DNA from: Gemmatimonadota bacterium
GTDB lineage: Bacteria; Gemmatimonadota; Gemmatimonadetes; Gemmatimonadales; Gemmatimonadaceae
DNA length: 51,325 nt
Assembly: GCA_003223455.1 (NCBI GenBank)
Contig: QHVE01000014.1
Span: forward strand, 11,752-63,076
Direction: 5' to 3'
Below the pieces are notes generated by a model that was not told the origin of the DNA, ran no database searches, and saw only the letters and a list, made by a program, of their open reading frames with translations. Position 1 is the stretch's first letter; each line of letters begins with the position of its first letter. The position numbers and the translations under genes are program-made. Positions 35,033 through 45,355 of the stretch are shown piece after piece.

Positions 35033-36509
35033 GCACTTTGCCGTAGGGATCGAAGCGCGATCCGTGGCATGGGCAGTCCCAGCTCTTCTCCGCGGTGTTC
35101 CAGTCCACGATGCACTTGACGTGCGTGCACGCGGCCGACCGCTCGTGCACGCGCCCCGCGTCGTCCTTGTAGACCGCGATCTTGTGCGCACCGCGGCGGA
35201 TGACGCGCCCCTGTCCCGGCGCGATCGACGCGATGTCGTCGACCTGGCCGGGCGTGACGTAGTCGCCGTACTGTAGCGCGACGTCGGCGTTCTCCTTCGC
35301 GAGCGTCCCGAGCTCGCGCCCGTGCAGCGTGACGCGCTTCGGGTCGAACTCCTTCGCCCACTCGTGGGCCTTTCCCTCGAGCAGCGTCGGAAGCAGCAGG
35401 CCGGCGATCGTGCCGTGCGTCATGCCCATCCCCGAGTCGCCGGTGGCGATCCACACGTGCTCCGCGCCGTCGGGATTCTTGCCGATGTACGCGAGGTAGT
35501 CGTGCGTCTCGAGCACCTGTCCCGACCACTGCGCGATGCGCGCCCCCGCGCTGGCGAACCGCTGGCGCGTCCACTCCTCCAGGCGGGTGAACCGGTCGCC
35601 GGCGTCGTCCTCGTGCGCCGTCTTGTGATCCTCCCCGCCGACGATGAGCGCATCGCGCGCATCGTCGAGCGGCTGCAGCCGGACGTAGTGGTAGGGATCG
35701 GGAGTGTCCCAGTACAGTGCGTCGGCGATGCTCCGCTTCGGCACCTCGAATGCGACGACGAACGTCCGGTACGGCGCCATCTTCGTGTGCGTCACGACCA
35801 TGTCGCTGATCGGACTGTTCGTGCACACGACGACGTGGTCCGCTCCCACGGTCGCCTGCGTCGACGTCGTCACCATGGCCGGCGAGCCGCCCTCGATCTT
35901 CTCGACGCGCGTGCCGCCGAAGATCTGCCCACCGCGCGACTCGATGGCGCGCGCGAGACCGGCGAGATACTTGAGCACGTGGAAGCGACCCTGTCGCGGG
36001 AAGCGGAGCGCGGGGCCGAGCGTCTTCCCGCGTCCCGGGATCTCCTCGACGCGCGTCACCCCGGTGAGGCCGGCGCGATGCGCCGCCTCGAGCTCGTCGT
36101 CGAGCAACGCCGGCTCGTCGTCGCCGCCGAGGAAGAGGAACCCGTCGAGGCGCGCGAAGTCGCAGTCGATCTCCTCGGCGCGCACCGCTTCCTCGACGAA
36201 GTCGATCGCAGCGCTGTGCGCCGCCGCGGCGATGCGCGACGAGCCGACGCCGCGCGCCTTCTCGAGATAGAGGAAGCGATCGTCGAGCGCGTTCGCGAGG
36301 TGCGCCGTCGTGCGCCCGGACTCTCCGCTGCCGATCTGCTCCTTCTCGAGCACGACGACGCGCTTGCCTGCGCGCGCCAGGGCATAGGCGACGCTCAGTC
36401 CCGCGATGCCGGCGCCGATCACGCAGACGTCGGTCGTGAGGTGATCGCGGAGCGGTGCGCGCTCGGGCACGGTGAAGGTGTCGTGCCAGATGGAGTGGGT
36501 GGAAGGCAT
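34992..36509 (-). CDS. FAD-dependent oxidoreductase with C-terminal Rieske domain
   Basis: This 505-residue protein begins with an FAD-binding Rossmann motif ([10 protein letters not shown], Gly32/34/37) and a DAO-type fold up to about residue 385. It ends with a Rieske [2Fe-2S] domain. The cluster ligands are Cys461-x-His463 and Cys479-x2-His482 (CTHVKC and CPCHGSRF), and Cys466/Cys481 match the disulfide pair of respiratory Rieske proteins. The substrate of these fused DAO-Rieske enzymes is generally unknown; amine or amino-acid oxidation is a family-level guess. No signal peptide is seen, so it is probably cytoplasmic. It diverges from rmuC across a 215-bp region. Confidence 0.92.
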   Translation of the reverse strand: MPSTHSIWHDTFTVPERAPLRDHLTTDVCVIGAGIAGLSVAYALARAGKRVVVLEKEQIGSGESGRTTAHLANALDDRFLYLEKARGVGSSRIAAAAHSAAIDFVEEAVRAEEIDCDFARLDGFLFLGGDDEPALLDDELEAAHRAGLTGVTRVEEIPGRGKTLGPALRFPRQGRFHVLKYLAGLARAIESRGGQIFGGTRVEKIEGGSPAMVTTSTQATVGADHVVVCTNSPISDMVVTHTKMAPYRTFVVAFEVPKRSIADALYWDTPDPYHYVRLQPLDDARDALIVGGEDHKTAHEDDAGDRFTRLEEWTRQRFASAGARIAQWSGQVLETHDYLAYIGKNPDGAEHVWIATGDSGMGMTHGTIAGLLLPTLLEGKAHEWAKEFDPKRVTLHGRELGTLAKENADVALQYGDYVTPGQVDDIASIAPGQGRVIRRGAHKIAVYKDDAGRVHERSAACTHVKCIVDWNTAEKSWDCPCHGSRFDPYGKVLNGPAIEDLHPAP

Positions 36510-36667
36510 GGGGCTCGGTTGTTCGGGGGTCGGGTTGTACGCGGTGCGAAGTGCAGAGGTCGCACCAGCGAACCGCCAGGCGGCCGCCAGCCGGACGCTA
36601 TCGATATGCCTCGGGTCGCTTCATGCCGGTGCGCCCATGCGGCGAATCGCACCAGGACGCATCGGAA

Positions 36668-36721
36668 CAACACCAAGGGGTCAGAGCCCTTGAAAAACGT
36701 TGCCGAGCGGGGGTTTTCGAC
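36668..36721. repeat. REP-like short repeat candidate upstream of rmuC
   Basis: The stretch holds aaggggtcagagccctt followed by gaaaaac...ggttttc, two short stems in a row, just before the rmuC start. The 'ggggtcagagccc' core is, to my recollection, a recurrent intergenic motif in several GC-rich genomes. Only one copy is seen in this window. The remainder of the 36510-36724 gap shows nothing else I can name. Confidence 0.3.
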
Positions 36722-36724
36722 CGC

Positions 36725-37855
36725 ATGTTGCCCGCGATGTCAGCCCTCTCTCTTCTCGCCGTGTTCACCACCGGCCTCGTCGCGGGCGCCCTGCTCGCAC
36801 TGGCGATCGCCTTCCTCGTGCGCCGTGAGCGTCGCGCAGACGAGTCCGCTTCGAGCGCGCATCTGGCCGAGCTCCTCGCGCCGATCCGCACCGATCTCGA
36901 GCGTTACGACAGTCGCCTCGCGGCGTTCGACCGCGAGCGCGCCACCCAGTTCGGCGCCCTCGCGGCTCGCCTCGATCTCGTCGCTGCGGCGAGCGACGGA
37001 CTGCGCGACCAGACGCAGCAGCTCGCCACCGCGCTCCGGTCGCCGAACGTCCGCGGGCGATGGGGCGAGATCCAGCTCAAGCGCGTCGTCGAGCTGGCCG
37101 GCATGACCGAGCACTGCGACTTCGAGACGCAGGTCTCGACGAGCGCGGAGGACGGCGACGGGGACGCGCGGCGCATGCGTCCCGATCTCGTCGTGCGACT
37201 CCCCGGCGGACGCTGCGTCGTCGTGGACGCCAAGGCGCCGCTGCTCGCCTATCTCGACGCAGCGGCGTGCACCGACGAGCGTGAGCGCGCCCGCCTACTC
37301 AGGGCGCACGCCGGTCACCTGCGCATGCACGTCGAGACGCTGAGCCGCAAAGCGTACTGGGAGCAGCTCGGCGCGGGCGCGACGCCGGAGTTCGTCGTCC
37401 TCTTCCTCCCCGGCGAGGCGTTCTTCTCGGCGGCGCTCGAGCACGACGCTGCGCTGCTCGACGAGAGCGCGGCGCGCGGGGTGATCCTCGCCACGCCGAC
37501 GACACTCATCGCGCTGCTCCGCGCCGTGGCGTTCGGCTGGCGCGAGGCGCGCATGGCCGAAGGCGCGCGCGAGATCAGCACCCTCGGCGCGACGCTGTAC
37601 GAGCGGCTCGCGACGCTCGGCACACACATGTCGGAGCTGGGGACGTCGCTCGACCGCGCCGTGTCGAGCTACAACCGCGCCATCGGCTCGCTCGAAGGGC
37701 GCGTGCTCGTGACGGCGCGTCGCTTCCGCGAGCTCGGCGCGGCGGCGGACCGGAGCGAGATCGAGCCCCTCACGCCAGTGGGGACGCGCGCGCGAGGTGT
37801 GCAGGCGCCGGAGCTTGTCGACGCGTCGCACGACCTATCCTCACACCTATCCTGA
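36725..37855 (+). CDS. rmuC: RmuC-family DNA recombination protein
   Basis: This 376-residue protein has an N-terminal membrane helix (about 8-30), a coiled-coil stretch (about 40-95) and the RmuC nuclease-like core. Family landmarks are [42 protein letters not shown] and [17 protein letters not shown]. The D-x(n)-V-x-D-A-K arrangement matches a PD-(D/E)xK-type centre. RmuC limits inversion between short repeats in E. coli and contributes to phage restriction. ATG 36737 is an alternative start. Its TGA overlaps the next ATG (TGATG), coupling it to the M61 gene without an obvious functional link. Confidence 0.92.
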   Translation: MLPAMSALSLLAVFTTGLVAGALLALAIAFLVRRERRADESASSAHLAELLAPIRTDLERYDSRLAAFDRERATQFGALAARLDLVAAASDGLRDQTQQLATALRSPNVRGRWGEIQLKRVVELAGMTEHCDFETQVSTSAEDGDGDARRMRPDLVVRLPGGRCVVVDAKAPLLAYLDAAACTDERERARLLRAHAGHLRMHVETLSRKAYWEQLGAGATPEFVVLFLPGEAFFSAALEHDAALLDESAARGVILATPTTLIALLRAVAFGWREARMAEGAREISTLGATLYERLATLGTHMSELGTSLDRAVSSYNRAIGSLEGRVLVTARRFRELGAAADRSEIEPLTPVGTRARGVQAPELVDASHDLSSHLS

Positions 37856-39459
37856 TGACCTCGTTCCCAGCGCTCGCGCGACGCTCGTTCGCCTCGTTCC
37901 TGGCGGTCCTTCTCGCCGCTGCATCACTCCGCGCCCAGCAGCTGAGCTACACGGTGGATCTGCGACAGCGAGGCAGTCACTCGATCGACGTGACGCTTCG
38001 AGTGGACTCGCTCATGGGTGGCGACACGCTCTTTCAGTTCGCCGCGACGGCGCCGGGCACCTACCAGACGATGGACATCGGACGCTTCGTGCGCGGCTTC
38101 ACCGCACTCGATGCGCGCGGGCGGACGATCTCGACGCAAAAGATCTCGACGAACCAGTGGCGCATCGCCGCGCCGCGCCGAGTGCGGGTCGTCCGGTATC
38201 GCGTGCACGACAGCTGGCACGCGCCGGAACAGGAGTTCCGTGTGTACCCGATGGCGGGCACCGCGCTCGAGCCGGAGCACGCACTCCTCAACTGGCAGGC
38301 GGTGATCGGCTTTCCCGCCACGCAGCAGGGCTCGCGGTACCGCGTGCGGGTGCTGCGTGCGCTCGACTGGCAGGTAGCCACCGCGTTGCGCGAAGTCGAC
38401 GGCGCCTTCCAGGCCGAGAGCTTCGACGCGCTCGTCGATTCGCCGGTGCTCATGGGCCGACTCACGTTCGAGAGCATCTGCGTGACGGGTGTGCCCGTGC
38501 AGGTCGCCGTATACTCGCCGACGTCGAAGATCACTGCGGCGCAGCTCGCGGATGCGATGCGCGACATGCTGCAGGCGTCCGGCAAGTTCCTCGGCGTGCT
38601 CCCCGTCGACCGGTACGTGTTCCTGTTCGACTTCGCCCCCGTGGCCAAGGACGACGCTACCGGCGCATGGGAGCACGCGTACAGCTCGGAGTATACGCTT
38701 CCGGAGGAGGCGTTCACCGCGGAGGTGGGCGATCGCATCACGTGGATGGCGGCACACGAGTTCTTCCACATCGTCACGCCGCTCCATCTGCATTCGGAGA
38801 TCGTCGAGCGCTTCAACTATCAGCGTCCCGTCCCCTCGCGTCACCTCTGGCTGTACGAAGGCACGACCGAGTGGGCGTCGCAGAAGCTGCGGCTCGAAGG
38901 CGGCCTCGAGTCGCTCGAAGAATATCTCGCCGAGCTGGCCGCGAAGGCCCGGCGCGATCGACAGCAGTTCGATACGACGTACTCGCTCACCGATCTGGCG
39001 CGCACGTCGTACACCGCGGCCGGGGCGCGGCAGTATCCCAACATCTACATGCGCGGCGCGCTCGTCGCCGGCCTGCTCGACATCCGCTTGCTCGAGCTGT
39101 CCGGCGGCGCGCGCGGGCTGCGGTCACTCGTGCTCGATCTGTCGCGGGACTACGGCGTGTCGCGTCCGTTTCCGGAAGACTCGCTGATCGACATCGTCGT
39201 CGCGCGCACCCATCCGGAGATCCGCGACTTCTTCACGCGCTGGGTGGAGGGCGCAGAGCGGCTGCCGCTCACGGAGTACTACGGAAAGCTCGGCATCACC
39301 GTGGAGGAGAACGAGCGTGGCGTGCCGACGCGATTTGCCCCCGCGACGAACGCCACGCCCGAGCAGCTGAAGTTCCGTGAGGCGTGGCTCCGTGGAGGGG
39401 AGCCGCCGCGTGCCGGCTCCACGGCAAATCGCTGCGTCGACTCCGTTCCGGGTCGGTAA
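37855..39459 (+). CDS. M61-family metallopeptidase (glycyl aminopeptidase-like)
   Basis: This 534-residue protein has a signal peptide (to about A27-Q28), an M61 N-terminal beta domain (about 30-210) and the catalytic domain with H301-E-F-F-H305 and E335 in LYEGTTEW. The motif and the following MRGALVAGLLDI segment fit M61 peptidases. Most bacterial members end in a PDZ domain; here the protein stops about 60 residues after the helical region with no complete PDZ, so it may be a shortened version. It is expected to be periplasmic. Its start overlaps the rmuC stop. Confidence 0.9.
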   Translation: MTSFPALARRSFASFLAVLLAAASLRAQQLSYTVDLRQRGSHSIDVTLRVDSLMGGDTLFQFAATAPGTYQTMDIGRFVRGFTALDARGRTISTQKISTNQWRIAAPRRVRVVRYRVHDSWHAPEQEFRVYPMAGTALEPEHALLNWQAVIGFPATQQGSRYRVRVLRALDWQVATALREVDGAFQAESFDALVDSPVLMGRLTFESICVTGVPVQVAVYSPTSKITAAQLADAMRDMLQASGKFLGVLPVDRYVFLFDFAPVAKDDATGAWEHAYSSEYTLPEEAFTAEVGDRITWMAAHEFFHIVTPLHLHSEIVERFNYQRPVPSRHLWLYEGTTEWASQKLRLEGGLESLEEYLAELAAKARRDRQQFDTTYSLTDLARTSYTAAGARQYPNIYMRGALVAGLLDIRLLELSGGARGLRSLVLDLSRDYGVSRPFPEDSLIDIVVARTHPEIRDFFTRWVEGAERLPLTEYYGKLGITVEENERGVPTRFAPATNATPEQLKFREAWLRGGEPPRAGSTANRCVDSVPGR

Positions 39460-39570
39460 GCGACGCGGGCGGATCGAGTCCCACTCCGATCACCCGAGCG
39501 AAGTGGGGCTCGATGTGGCGGATAGCCGGTTTTTCTTGCCCGCGAGAACCGACCCCGGTAGGTTCGCCGC

Positions 39571-41931
39571 GTGACCGTCAGCTCGGAGGCGCAGGAGGGA
39601 TCCCGTCGTCATCGCCTGACGACCTTCGGCACGCTTTCGCTCGCGGGTCCGGAGGGCGACACCGTGCTCGGTGAGCACGGCCATCACCGCCGCCGCCTGG
39701 CGCTGCTGGCCGTGCTGGCGGCGGCGGGTGAGCGCGGCCGAAGCCGTGACCAGCTGCTCGCACTCTTCTGGCCCGAGGCCACCCAGGCCCGCGCCCGTCA
39801 CTCGCTCGACCAGCTGGTCTATGCGCTTCGCGGCACGATCGACGAGTCGGTGTTCGCCGGGGTGAATCCCCTGCGCCTCAATCGCGACGTCATCAGTAGC
39901 GACGTCGACGAATTCAACGAGGCGTTGACGCGTGGCGACGCCCGGGCGGCTGCAGAGGTGTTCCGCAGGCCCTTTCTCGACGGATTCTACCTGAGCGATG
40001 CGCCAGAGTTCGAGCGGTGGGTCGAGAGCGAGCGCTCGCGTCTCGCGTCCAGCCATGTGAGCGCACTCGAACGACTCGCCCGGAGCGCGGACTCGGCCGG
40101 GGAGCACGAGCTGGCGGCGCGCTGGTGGGGCGCGCTCACCGACGTCGAACCGCTGAGCAGCCGACACGCGGCGGGTCGCATCCGCGCTCTCGCCGCCGCG
40201 GGCGACCATGCCGCGGCGCTGCAGTTCGCCAAGCGCCACGAAGCCGTGGTAGCGGAGGAGCTGGGAACACGCGTGGACCCCGCCATCACCACGCTGGTAG
40301 ACGAGCTGAGAGCCAGGGCGCAGCTCACTACGGGAGCCCCGGTCGGCGTGTCGGCGCCGCCGCCGCCGCGGACGCATCCCGCCGGCGCGTCGGACGACGT
40401 GGCGCGTGTGCACGCCGCTCCCGCTCCCGTGCTCGTGACGCCAAGCGGTGCGGCGCCGCGGAACCCGACGACACGACGTCGCGCAGCGGCTGATGCGATC
40501 GCCGCGGTGATGCTCATCGTCTCGCTCACCGCAGCGATGTTCTGGCGCTCGCGAAACGATGAACGCGCGTTGGCCGTCGAGTCGGCGCCTTCGATTGCCG
40601 TCCTTCCCTTCGCCAATCTCGGTGGCGATTCACACGACGCCGCGCTGGTGGATGGACTCAGCGAGGAGCTCCTCGCCGTGCTGGCGAAGCTGGGGCATGT
40701 GCGCGTGATCGCGCACGGCTCCGCCGCCGCGTTCAAGTCGGGTGGCGCCGCTGCTCGCCGCATGGCCGACAGCCTCGGTGTCTCGCACGTGTTGCAGGGA
40801 GGCGTGCAGCGCGCGGGCTCGCGCCTCCGTGTTCAGGTCCGGCTCGTCGATGCACGAGACGGATCGACCCGGTGGGCGGAGACGTACGATCGCGAGCTGC
40901 GCGACGTGTTCGCCGTACAGAGCGACATCGCTGGAGCGGTCGCGCGCGAGCTCGACCTCCGTCTCGGCGCGGCAACGCTGGCGCGGATCGAGCGCGGCCC
41001 GACGCACGACATCGCCGCGTACGAGCTCGCCCTGCGCGGCAACGGCGCGCGCCGTGGGCTGGAGTACTTCGAGCAGGCCGTCGCGCTCGATTCCGGCTAC
41101 GCCGCCGCGTGGGCCGGCCTGTCGCGCATGCAACTCCGCGTCGGCAACAGCAACGACACTACCATGCCGCGCCGTGCTCGGCTGGCGCTCGCCGAGCAGG
41201 CGGCCCTCAGGGCGATCGCGCTCGACGACTCGCTCGCCGAGGCGCATGCATCGCTGAGTCTCGTTCGGAAGGTGAACCTCGACATGGCGTCCTCCGAGGC
41301 TGAGCTGAGGCGCGCGATCGCCCTCGATCCGATGAACGCTCAGCTGCGCGAGTGGCTGGTCCAACTGTCCATCGTCACCGGGCGGCCCGCCCTCGCGCTG
41401 GTCGAGGCACGACGGGCGGTACAGCTCGATCCGCTCTCGGCAACGGCGACTGCGGAGGTCGCACACGCCCTGCAGGCCAACGACCGCTGCGACGAAGCGC
41501 TCGTCCAGCTCGCCGCGCTGCGATCGCTTCGCCCGCCGCTGCTGCGCGCGTCCACCATCGCCGCGCAGTGCTACGTGCGAAAGCGCATGTGGCCAGAGGC
41601 GATCGCGGAAGCGCACCGGATCCTGGGCGTCTCCGGCACGCGCGGCCTTTCGCTCTACGGCTTCGTGCTGGCGCGCGCGGGGCGGGTCGACGAGGCGCGA
41701 CGCGTACTCGCGACGCTGCTCGATCGCGCACAACGTACCGAAGGGAGCGCGATCGACGTCGCGTTGGTCTACGCGGCGCTCGGCGAGAACGACGAGGCGT
41801 TCGCCTGGCTCGACCGTTCGGTCGAGGAGCGCTCGTTCCAGCTGGAGCAGCGGGAAGATCTCATGAAGAGCCTCGAGGCCGATCCCCGCTACGAGAAATT
41901 CCGCGCGAAGCTGGTGCTTCAGAATCGGTAG
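39571..41931 (+). CDS. Winged-helix/BTAD regulator with FlgO-like and TPR domains
   Basis: This 786-residue protein starts at GTG 39571. Residues about 15-85 resemble an OmpR-type winged helix and 90-240 a bacterial transcriptional activator domain (BTAD), as in SARP regulators. One membrane helix lies near 303-323. A FlgO/TolB-N-like module follows (about 335-470, with SIAVLPFANLGGD and LRVQVRLVDARDGSTRWAETYDRELRDVFAVQSDIA), then TPRs to the end. The layout is that of a membrane-spanning one-component regulator with DNA-binding inside and TPR sensing outside. Target genes are unknown; the adjacent Oar-like TonB gene, which overlaps its 3' end by 13 bp, is a candidate. Confidence 0.9.
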   Translation: MTVSSEAQEGSRRHRLTTFGTLSLAGPEGDTVLGEHGHHRRRLALLAVLAAAGERGRSRDQLLALFWPEATQARARHSLDQLVYALRGTIDESVFAGVNPLRLNRDVISSDVDEFNEALTRGDARAAAEVFRRPFLDGFYLSDAPEFERWVESERSRLASSHVSALERLARSADSAGEHELAARWWGALTDVEPLSSRHAAGRIRALAAAGDHAAALQFAKRHEAVVAEELGTRVDPAITTLVDELRARAQLTTGAPVGVSAPPPPRTHPAGASDDVARVHAAPAPVLVTPSGAAPRNPTTRRRAAADAIAAVMLIVSLTAAMFWRSRNDERALAVESAPSIAVLPFANLGGDSHDAALVDGLSEELLAVLAKLGHVRVIAHGSAAAFKSGGAAARRMADSLGVSHVLQGGVQRAGSRLRVQVRLVDARDGSTRWAETYDRELRDVFAVQSDIAGAVARELDLRLGAATLARIERGPTHDIAAYELALRGNGARRGLEYFEQAVALDSGYAAAWAGLSRMQLRVGNSNDTTMPRRARLALAEQAALRAIALDDSLAEAHASLSLVRKVNLDMASSEAELRRAIALDPMNAQLREWLVQLSIVTGRPALALVEARRAVQLDPLSATATAEVAHALQANDRCDEALVQLAALRSLRPPLLRASTIAAQCYVRKRMWPEAIAEAHRILGVSGTRGLSLYGFVLARAGRVDEARRVLATLLDRAQRTEGSAIDVALVYAALGENDEAFAWLDRSVEERSFQLEQREDLMKSLEADPRYEKFRAKLVLQNR

Positions 41932-44900
41932 CGCGCCGCGAGCTGGAGCTGAAACTCCGACTCGCCAGCCACGGTCGTCCACCCGGGACCATCGCCGGCG
42001 AACCGGAAGATCGGCTGCGAGGCCGTTCCGGCCGCCGTGGTCTGGCCGACGTGCTCGAGGAGCGTGGGCACGGCTGCGCGGCGGCGTCCCCAGTCGGCGT
42101 TCACGAGGTTGAGGACGTTGAAGACGTCCAGCTGGATCTCCACCGCACGACCGCGCATGGGAATAACCTGCCGAAGCGACGCGTTCGTCGTGTTCGACCA
42201 CGGCTCGCGACAGCTGTTGCGCTCGAGGATGCGTCCGCGCTGGCGGCGCAGACACGCCGTGCGCGAGACGAATGCGTCGAACGCCGTTCGCTGCGTGCGC
42301 ACACGTTCGGCTTGCGCCGCCGTCGACTTGTCAGCCCCTACGGAGTCCGAGATGCCGCTGACCAGGAGCTCCGTCGGGTCCATCGCGTCGCGCGGCACAT
42401 AGATCGGATCGTTCGTGCTGGCGCCGTCGGCGTTGAGGTCGCCGCGGCCGGAACTGCCGTACGCGACGTACGTGAACGGTCGGCCCGACTCGCCTACGTA
42501 GTAGAACGACAGCGTCGTCGACGCGCGGCTCCAGGGGGCGACCAGGCTGCCGGCGAGGATGACGCGGTGCGGGATGTCGTTGGACGAGACACTCGCGGTG
42601 AGATCGTCATGACGCCCGGACACGACGCGTGCGCTCGCCCACGCCACGGTGCCGCGCGTGTTCGTGCGGGTGGGCGTCTGCACGTCGTGCGCGCGCGAGA
42701 CGGTGTACGACATCCAGCCGGAGACGCGATTTTCGCGCGTGGTCTCCAGTCGTGCGGACAGCTGCTCGGCGTGCCCGCCCGAGGCGCTCCTGGTTTCGAT
42801 GACCTCGGAGAATCCCGATCGACGCCCCCCCGGTGTCACCGTACCGCTCACACCGATCGAGCCGTACATCACGCGTCCCTGTTGGTCCGTGCCCACCGGT
42901 GGCGCCAGGTTGAGGTTCGTCAGCACGGCGTCGGAGAGGGCGCGTGAGACGAGCGCCTCGGTCGTCAGGCGAAGGTCCCACGGCAGCGCACGCTCGTACG
43001 CGAGCGAGCCGCGCGCCACGCGCACGAGCCGCAGGTCGCGGTCGAGCAGGTCCACGTCGCCGCCGTCCGCCGGCGTGACGCGAAAGCCGCCGGAGCACGC
43101 CGTCGGCGCCGCGTGACGGTCGGGCACGAAGGCGGGCGGGTAGCGAACCGTGGCGCCGGTCACGGTGCAGCGCAGCAATCCGCCGACGCCATAGCTCGAC
43201 AAAGCCGTCTGCACCCACGCGAGCGGGTAGCGGCCCGCGAACGTCCCGAGTCCTCCGCGCAGACGGTGACGGTCGGAGCCCGACGGCTCCCAGACGAAGC
43301 CGAGTCGTGGGGAGAGCTCCGGGCGGCGCCGCGGCATCAGGTCCGTCCGCCGACCGAACACCGAGTCGACCACCGCTTGATATGGCGCATGGCCTTCGAT
43401 CGCGAGCAGATCGGCGCGCACGCCACCCGTGATCGCGAAGCGATCGGTGACCTGCCACCGGTCGCCTGCGTACGCATTCCATTGCCATCCGCCCAGCGGC
43501 GTGGTGGCCGTGCCGAAGTCGACGGCCACGTCGTACTGATCGGGAAGGCCGAGCGCCAGCGCGTCGAGGCTCGCGAAGCTCCACGCCCCGTACGATCCCG
43601 CGACGCCTTCCCGGAGGATGCGGAAATGCTCCCCGCCCGCGCCGAGGGTGAGCAGGTGACTCGCGCCGAGTGGAAGCGTGAGGTTGTCGCCGAGCGCGAG
43701 CGACCACGAGTGCACACGAGTCTGCGCGACCTCGGGTGTGCCGCTGTTCAGCAGGACGAGCGTGCCCGACGCTGAAGGCACCGCCACGCGGACGATCGGT
43801 TGATCCACCTCGCCGTGCGGTGCGAGGCCGTCGGCGCGATGCGACAGCAGGAGCTCGTTGTGTCCGCCCGCGGCGCGGCGCAGGGTGGTGTGCAGGTGCA
43901 GCGCGCTCGTACGCGTCGTCGTCGCGCGCGTCACGAGCGCGCTGGAGAGCGAGAAGGTGTCGGCGCGCGTGAACGTCATGTCGTCGCTGCCACCGTAGTT
44001 GGTCCAGCCCACGACGCGGCTGTTCCAGGAGGGCAGCGCCAGGTCGGCTCGCGCAAAGAGGTTGCGCTGCGGACCGCGATTCTCGACCGGGCCCGCCGAG
44101 CCGGCGCTCAGACCGTATGATCGCATGAGCGCGCCGAATCGATCGAGGTCCGCGACGCTGACCGGCACGGCGCGTTCGGCGTCCGCCGGCTGTCCCACGT
44201 ACGGGCCATCGGCGGGAGCAGTCAGGCGCTGCAGCTCGGAGGCGACGAACACGTGCAGTCGATCGCGCACGAGCGGACCGCCGAACGAGACGCCGATCTG
44301 TGCCTGCTCGTAGGGCGAGCGTCCCTCCGAGCTCGGTCGACCGAGACGGTCGCTGCGGCCGTAGGCGAACGCCGAGCCCTGAATGGTGTTCGTGCCCGAT
44401 CGCGTGACGGTGTTGAGGAATGCGCCCGCGAAGTCGCCGTACCGCACGTCGTAGGGCGCGAGCAGCATCTGGTACTCGCGTACGGCGTCGAGCGGGACGG
44501 ATCGGATCCCGCCGGCGGGGCTCGACACACTGCCGCCGAACGTGCGCTGCGAGACGCCGGTGATGAGGAAGTTGTTGAAGCGAAAACCCATGCCTCCCGC
44601 GGAGAAGCCAGGGCTCGCGAGCGAGATCTTCGTCGAGAGCTGGGGGACGAGCCGGACGAAGTCGTAGAGATCGCGGTTCAGCGTGGGCAGGCGATCGAGC
44701 GATCGCTCGGAGATGATGGTGCCCGTGCCGCCGCCCCCGTGCATGCCCTGCACGACCACCACCTTCAACGTGTCCAGCGCGGCTGTGAGGGGACGCAGCG
44801 CGATGTCGATGTCGCGCAACTCGCCCATCGCCAGATAGAGCCCGGCGCTCCTCCACGGCGCGAAACCAAGCGCGCGGACGCTGACGGTGTACGGGCCGCC

Positions 44901-45194
44901 TGGCTCGAGGCCATCGATGACGAATCGGCCCCTCGGCGCACGCACTTCGACCGAGTGTCCCGTCGCGTCGTGGCTCACGCGCACGCGTGCGTCGACCTCC
45001 GATCGGAGCTCGGCACGCACCCGTCCGCGGACGCCGGCGGTCGTCACGCCCTGCGCTTCCGCGCCGACGGCCGCGATAAGCGTCAGCGCCAGGGCCACGA
45101 TCACTCTCGACAGTGCGGCAGCGCCGCGCTCGATCACGCCCACGATGCTCGGCTTTGCGACGTTGACGAGAGGGACCGCGCGCTTCCGCCGCAA
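41919..45194 (-). CDS. Oar-like TonB-dependent receptor with carboxypeptidase-regulatory domain
   Basis: This 1091-residue protein has a signal region ending AEAQ48, a carboxypeptidase-regulatory-like beta sandwich (about 52-135), a plug (about 145-260, with FRFNNFLITGVSQRTFGGS and YDVRYGDFAGAFLNTVTRSGTN) and a large barrel ending in ARYRF. The size and order match Oar/SusC-like receptors, which take up large ligands or export proteins. Two Cys pairs occur in barrel loops. It converges with the BTAD regulator, overlapping its last 13 bp, and diverges from a small secreted-protein gene. Confidence 0.92.
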   Translation of the reverse strand: MRRKRAVPLVNVAKPSIVGVIERGAAALSRVIVALALTLIAAVGAEAQGVTTAGVRGRVRAELRSEVDARVRVSHDATGHSVEVRAPRGRFVIDGLEPGGPYTVSVRALGFAPWRSAGLYLAMGELRDIDIALRPLTAALDTLKVVVVQGMHGGGGTGTIISERSLDRLPTLNRDLYDFVRLVPQLSTKISLASPGFSAGGMGFRFNNFLITGVSQRTFGGSVSSPAGGIRSVPLDAVREYQMLLAPYDVRYGDFAGAFLNTVTRSGTNTIQGSAFAYGRSDRLGRPSSEGRSPYEQAQIGVSFGGPLVRDRLHVFVASELQRLTAPADGPYVGQPADAERAVPVSVADLDRFGALMRSYGLSAGSAGPVENRGPQRNLFARADLALPSWNSRVVGWTNYGGSDDMTFTRADTFSLSSALVTRATTTRTSALHLHTTLRRAAGGHNELLLSHRADGLAPHGEVDQPIVRVAVPSASGTLVLLNSGTPEVAQTRVHSWSLALGDNLTLPLGASHLLTLGAGGEHFRILREGVAGSYGAWSFASLDALALGLPDQYDVAVDFGTATTPLGGWQWNAYAGDRWQVTDRFAITGGVRADLLAIEGHAPYQAVVDSVFGRRTDLMPRRRPELSPRLGFVWEPSGSDRHRLRGGLGTFAGRYPLAWVQTALSSYGVGGLLRCTVTGATVRYPPAFVPDRHAAPTACSGGFRVTPADGGDVDLLDRDLRLVRVARGSLAYERALPWDLRLTTEALVSRALSDAVLTNLNLAPPVGTDQQGRVMYGSIGVSGTVTPGGRRSGFSEVIETRSASGGHAEQLSARLETTRENRVSGWMSYTVSRAHDVQTPTRTNTRGTVAWASARVVSGRHDDLTASVSSNDIPHRVILAGSLVAPWSRASTTLSFYYVGESGRPFTYVAYGSSGRGDLNADGASTNDPIYVPRDAMDPTELLVSGISDSVGADKSTAAQAERVRTQRTAFDAFVSRTACLRRQRGRILERNSCREPWSNTTNASLRQVIPMRGRAVEIQLDVFNVLNLVNADWGRRRAAVPTLLEHVGQTTAAGTASQPIFRFAGDGPGWTTVAGESEFQLQLAARYRF

Positions 45195-45355
45195 CGTTGG
45201 TGAGGCGCGGAGACAGCGTCAAGGAAGCGCCAACCCTGAAGGTGCGGAGATCCTCGCATTGCAACGTGGCCCCCGCGTGCTGCCGGAAGGGGGGATCCGG
45301 CCCTGGACTCGATCAGCGTGCTGGTACACTGGGTGCGGGCCTGGTAGGATGAAAG

